9,001 nt of DNA from contig JAJXDX010000012.1 in NCBI GenBank assembly GCA_021640185.1, forward strand, positions 1-9,001, given 5' to 3'. Source of the DNA: Oscillospiraceae bacterium. Its GTDB lineage: Bacteria > Bacillota > Clostridia > Oscillospirales > Acutalibacteraceae. Below are positions 6,172 through 9,001 of this stretch, piece after piece; position 1 is the stretch's first letter, and every line of letters begins with the position of its first letter. A program made the translations under genes and the position numbers. The notes below the pieces were generated by a model, which had not been told where the DNA came from, searched no databases, and was given only the letters and a program-made list of their open reading frames with translations.

Positions 6172-7447
6172 CGGTTCTGCGGCGCGGACAAGAGGGAAGC
6201 TGTCGTTCGTCGATCTGGTCGAATGGTTCATCCTGTTCGCTTTTTTGCTGCCGCGCGGATATATCGAGTATTCCCAGACGTATAAGCTGTTCTCGCAGCT
6301 TTGCACATGGGCGGCGGTCGGTCTGGCGCTGGCCGTGGTGATCATGTATGCCGAAAAAGTGTTCCGCCGCGTTTCTTTATCTGCGCTGGCGATCGCGCTC
6401 TATTTCGTGCTGACAGCAGTCATCACGCTGTTTTCGCGAGAGATCGACGGCGGCGGCCTGCAGCAGCTTTTTGCTTATCCGGTGCTGTGCCTGTATGTCG
6501 TGTTCGCCATGCGCACGCGGCCGGCGCATTTTTTGCTGACCGTCGATCTGCTGTGTTTGCTGCTTTTTGGGGCTGATCTGTTCGTCGGGCGCTCGTTTTT
6601 TGCCGGGATCTTGCACATGAGCTTTTTGGGACACGTGCAGATGGTTGCGCAGCTGGGCATCGTTTCCCTTTATGCTGCGGCGTGCTACTGGATGCTGTAC
6701 CGGCGGCACAGGGTCTTGCTTTTGTTCCAAACGGTGCTGACGTTCTATACGCTGCTGACGGCGGATGCCGATTCCGCCGTGCTGACCGCGGCGCTGCTGC
6801 TTTTGTTCGGCCTGTTTTATCTGCTGCGGTTGTACGACTTTTTGCTGTTGCCGTCGGCGTTCTATCTGTTCTGCGGTCTGCTGCTGAGCGCAACGGTCAT
6901 TTATGTGACGGCGGTCGCTCCGGCGATCGGTGCACGGATCGGTCTGTCGGATCTCAACGGCCGCCGTTTTATTTGGGAAGAGGCGCTGCGGCTGTTCCGG
7001 GCGCGTCCGCTGTTCGGCTATGGGATCGATGGCGTAAAGATCCGCGTGTTCTGGAGCGCCTACACCGATCCGGGCGGGTTCAACTACGCGCACGCTCAGC
7101 TGATGCAGAACCTGCTTGACGGCGGGATCGTGCTGACCGTTGCGTTCTGGGGGATGCTGTATGCGTTCTGCCGCCGGATGGATCATGTGCAGGCAAAACG
7201 TTATCGCGCAGCGACGAATGCCATGCTGACGGTCTTGATGATCGTTTCCGCCTTTGATGCGTTCACGATCTATTGCTACGGGTTTTTGTTCTTTGCGATG
7301 GTGACGGGGACGCCGTATGCCATCGGCGAGACGGATAACGTGCGCGACCGGAGCGATACGCTGCTGCGTATCGCCCGGCGTGCAGCGCGTTCATCGCTGG
7401 CACGGAAGGCGGGAAAGAAGGAAGGGAGGCCCATCGAATGGGCATGA
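6164..7447 (+). CDS. Wzy-like polysaccharide polymerase (O-antigen ligase/polymerase family)
   Basis: The 427-residue protein is very hydrophobic, with roughly ten predicted membrane helices between residues 17 and 405. A large extracytoplasmic loop carries the family signature: LNGRRFIWEEAL (264-275), PLFGYGIDG (282-290) and YAHAQLMQNLLDGG (308-321). In Wzy and WaaL-type proteins the conserved Arg and His in this loop (here Arg267 and His310) matter for glycan transfer. ATG 6164 overlaps the GT32 stop by 8 bases and has AAAAGGA (6148-6154) upstream. The tail is basic and cytoplasmic. With the downstream Wzx-like gene it should polymerise lipid-linked repeat units outside the membrane. Ligase rather than polymerase activity cannot be excluded, but the Wzx neighbour and Gram-positive context favour polymerase. 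TTT and TTG codons are frequent, as expected for membrane proteins. Confidence 0.85.
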   Translation: MDNGSAARTRGKLSFVDLVEWFILFAFLLPRGYIEYSQTYKLFSQLCTWAAVGLALAVVIMYAEKVFRRVSLSALAIALYFVLTAVITLFSREIDGGGLQQLFAYPVLCLYVVFAMRTRPAHFLLTVDLLCLLLFGADLFVGRSFFAGILHMSFLGHVQMVAQLGIVSLYAAACYWMLYRRHRVLLLFQTVLTFYTLLTADADSAVLTAALLLLFGLFYLLRLYDFLLLPSAFYLFCGLLLSATVIYVTAVAPAIGARIGLSDLNGRRFIWEEALRLFRARPLFGYGIDGVKIRVFWSAYTDPGGFNYAHAQLMQNLLDGGIVLTVAFWGMLYAFCRRMDHVQAKRYRAATNAMLTVLMIVSAFDAFTIYCYGFLFFAMVTGTPYAIGETDNVRDRSDTLLRIARRAARSSLARKAGKKEGRPIEWA

Positions 7448-7941
7448 AAGAAAAGCTGTGTAGAACATTCGCTCGGTTCTACTATCCAAAGCGTATCCGG
7501 GCCAGAGCAGTCTCGGTCGGCCGTGATCTTGGCGTGGGCAGCAAAAGCTATGTGACGTCCGCAACGACCCTTGGAGATAACGTCAACTTCAACGGTATGG
7601 CGATGTCCGGCAACGGGAAGATCACGATCGGGAACAATTTTCATTCCGGTCCGGGATGCCAGATCATCACATCGTTCCACAACTATGAGGGCAATGCCGT
7701 CCCGTATGATGATACCTATATCGACAAAGACGTGACGATCGGGGACAACGTGTGGCTGGGCAATAACGTGATCATCCTCGGCGGCGTAACGATCGGTGAA
7801 GGCGCGATCATCCAAGCCGGCTCCGTGGTGTGCATGGATGTGCCGGCGTGTGCGATCGCCGGCGGACATCCGGCGAAGCCGTTCAAGTATCGCGATCGCG
7901 AGCATTACGAGCAGATGAAGCGGGAAGGAAAGTTCCACTAA
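7438..7941 (+). CDS. Hexapeptide-repeat (left-handed beta-helix) O-acetyltransferase
   Basis: The 167-residue protein has isoleucine-patch hexapeptide repeats at about residues 44-68 and 97-131 (such as VTIGDN and VTIGEG). ITSFHNYEG (77-85) carries His81, at the position of the catalytic His in LacA/NodL/Vat-type acetyltransferases. It ends with the family's AGGHPAKPFKYR stretch (141-152). These enzymes work as trimers with acetyl-CoA. ATG 7438 overlaps the Wzy-like stop by 10 bases and follows AAGGGAGG (7422-7429) at 8 bases. A second ATG at 7444 is less well spaced. It likely O- or N-acetylates a sugar of the repeat unit or its precursor; other short-chain acyl donors are possible. The protein looks complete. 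Confidence 0.9.
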   Translation: MGMKEKLCRTFARFYYPKRIRARAVSVGRDLGVGSKSYVTSATTLGDNVNFNGMAMSGNGKITIGNNFHSGPGCQIITSFHNYEGNAVPYDDTYIDKDVTIGDNVWLGNNVIILGGVTIGEGAIIQAGSVVCMDVPACAIAGGHPAKPFKYRDREHYEQMKREGKFH

Positions 7942-7942
7942 A

Positions 7943-7958
7943 ACCGTGCCGGCACGGT
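7943..7958 (+). repeat. Perfect 16-base palindrome between acetyltransferase and flippase genes
   Basis: ACCGTGCC followed at once by its reverse complement GGCACGGT starts two bases after the acetyltransferase stop. As RNA it would give a 6-bp stem with a CCGG loop. No T-run follows, so it is not an intrinsic terminator. It could protect or process the mRNA, bind a dimeric protein, or be chance. It sits in the longest gap (54 bases) inside the operon. Confidence 0.5.
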
Positions 7959-7980
7959 ATGCCACCGGACCGCATCGAGT

Positions 7981-7987
7981 AAAGGAG
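7981..7987 (+). promoter_or_regulatory. Ribosome binding site for the GTG-started flippase gene
   Basis: AAAGGAG lies eight bases before GTG 7996. It supports this GTG start and an N-terminus that reaches the first membrane segment after about 20 residues, as usual in flippases. Confidence 0.82.
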
Positions 7988-7995
7988 CAAAACGC

Positions 7996-9001
7996 GTGAG
8001 TATACAGCAGCTGAAACAAAAGTATGCGTCGCTGTCCGCGCCGGTCAGGGCGGGGCTTTGGTATACGGTATGTAACGTGCTCAACAAGGGCATCGCCCTG
8101 CTGTCCACGCCGATCTTCACCCGCATCATGACGGAGGAGCAATACGGCACGTTCGCGATATTCCAGTCGTGGTACAATATCCTGCTGATCTTTACCTCGA
8201 TGAACATCTTCCTCAACGGCTTCGAAAAAGGCCTGCTGCTGTACCGCGATGATGCGGACGGGTTCACCTCTTCACAGCTTTCTCTGGTCACGACGATCAC
8301 GGCGGGCTTCGCGCTGATCTATGCCGTGGCGGTGCCGTTTTGGACCAAGGCGTTCGAGCTGTCGCCGCCGCTGATGATCGCGATGTTCGTGGAGCTGTTC
8401 TCCATGCCCGCGCTGGAATTTTGGGCGGCAAGGCAGAGGTTCGAGTTCCGCTACCGCAACTTCGTGATCGTCTCTTTGCTGATGAACCTGCTGTGTCTGG
8501 GCACGGCGGTCGTGGCGGTCATGCTCACCGACAGCAAGTTAGAGGCACGCGTGTTTTCGGATGTAGCGTCGAAGCTGCTGTTCTCCGGATCGCTATTCGT
8601 GCTGCTGATGGTACGCGGCAAAAAGTTTTTCGACCGCAAATACTGGCGGTTCGCCTTGGCGTTCAATTTGCCGCTGATCCCGCACTATCTGTCGACGTAT
8701 GTGCTCAACCAATCCGATCGGCTGATGATCGGCCGGATGGTCGGCAACTCCCAGGCGGCGTTCTACAGCGTCGCTTACACGATCGCCAATGTGGTGATGC
8801 TGGTCGCGACGGCGATCCTCAGTTCTCTTACGCCGTATCTTTTCCGTCGGCTCGAGGCCAGAAATACCGCCGGGATCAAGGGGAGCATGACGCCGATCCT
8901 GCTTTTGATGGGCGCACTGTGCCTGCTGACGATGACGTTCGCACCGGAGGTCATCTACCTCTTTGCCGGGCAAAAATACATGGATGCGATCTATGTGATC
9001 C
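7996..9001 (+). CDS. Wzx-like polysaccharide flippase (3' partial)
   Basis: The frame runs open from GTG 7996 to the window end (335 complete codons, no stop). The usual length is about 480-500 residues, so the C-terminal third is missing. The start region, with RAGLWYTVCNVLNKG followed by STPIFTRIMTEEQYG, is characteristic of polysaccharide exporters of the MOP/MATE superfamily, where the first helix is followed by a conserved TRIMT..EYG-like loop. NLPLIPHYLS (224-233) and QSDRLMIGRMVG (239-250) mark the mid-protein family motif before helix seven. About nine or ten membrane segments are visible. It should flip the undecaprenyl-diphosphate-linked repeat unit to the outer face for the Wzy-like polymerase. 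It lies 54 bases after the acetyltransferase stop and is probably in the same operon. Confidence 0.9.
   Translation, partial: MSIQQLKQKYASLSAPVRAGLWYTVCNVLNKGIALLSTPIFTRIMTEEQYGTFAIFQSWYNILLIFTSMNIFLNGFEKGLLLYRDDADGFTSSQLSLVTTITAGFALIYAVAVPFWTKAFELSPPLMIAMFVELFSMPALEFWAARQRFEFRYRNFVIVSLLMNLLCLGTAVVAVMLTDSKLEARVFSDVASKLLFSGSLFVLLMVRGKKFFDRKYWRFALAFNLPLIPHYLSTYVLNQSDRLMIGRMVGNSQAAFYSVAYTIANVVMLVATAILSSLTPYLFRRLEARNTAGIKGSMTPILLLMGALCLLTMTFAPEVIYLFAGQKYMDAIYVI

Noticed and set aside
7943..7958. Intrinsic terminator before the flippase gene
   Set aside because: The palindrome has no T-run after it and its stem is short, so termination is unlikely.

Overview
The window looks like chromosomal DNA from a GC-rich Gram-positive anaerobe of the Clostridia, most plausibly an Oscillospirales-type gut bacterium. 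This is an inference from three things: high GC with strong GGAGG-type ribosome sites, textbook TTGACA-N17-TATAAT promoters, and a cell-wall-anchoring C-terminus of the SPxTG kind. No marker gene is present, so genus cannot be given. All genes that I can support lie on the + strand.

Region 1 (1-2942) is the 3' part of a very large, acidic surface protein. It is built from repeated modules of about 205-240 residues and ends in a Gly/Asp/Asn linker, an SPVTG sortase-like signal, one membrane helix and a basic tail. Its true start lies upstream of the window. A strong intrinsic terminator (2971-3010) closes this transcription unit.

Region 2 (2943-3320, 378 bases without a convincing gene) is regulatory. 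It holds the terminator, two perfect consensus vegetative promoters 190 bases apart (P1 and P2), a hairpin-rich stretch between them that would be the P1 leader, and a short P2 leader with a stem-loop followed by T-runs. The ribosome site of the next gene follows.

Region 3 (3321-9001) is the start of a polysaccharide export operon of the Wzx/Wzy type. In order it encodes a split glycosyltransferase (PssD/Alg14-like plus PssE/Alg13-like), a GT4 transferase, a GT32-type transferase with a DXD motif, a Wzy-like polymerase, a hexapeptide-repeat acetyltransferase and a Wzx-like flippase cut by the window end. Genes are tightly packed (gaps of 18-54 nt, or overlaps of 8 and 10 nt) with no internal terminator. 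They therefore probably form one transcript that builds a lipid-linked, possibly acetylated, oligosaccharide repeat unit, flips it across the membrane and polymerises it outside. The initiating phosphoglycosyltransferase and any chain-length regulator are not in the window.

No RNA gene, insertion sequence, CRISPR array or integration site was seen. The cluster itself is of a well-known type. The least explained elements are the modular surface protein and the double-promoter leader.
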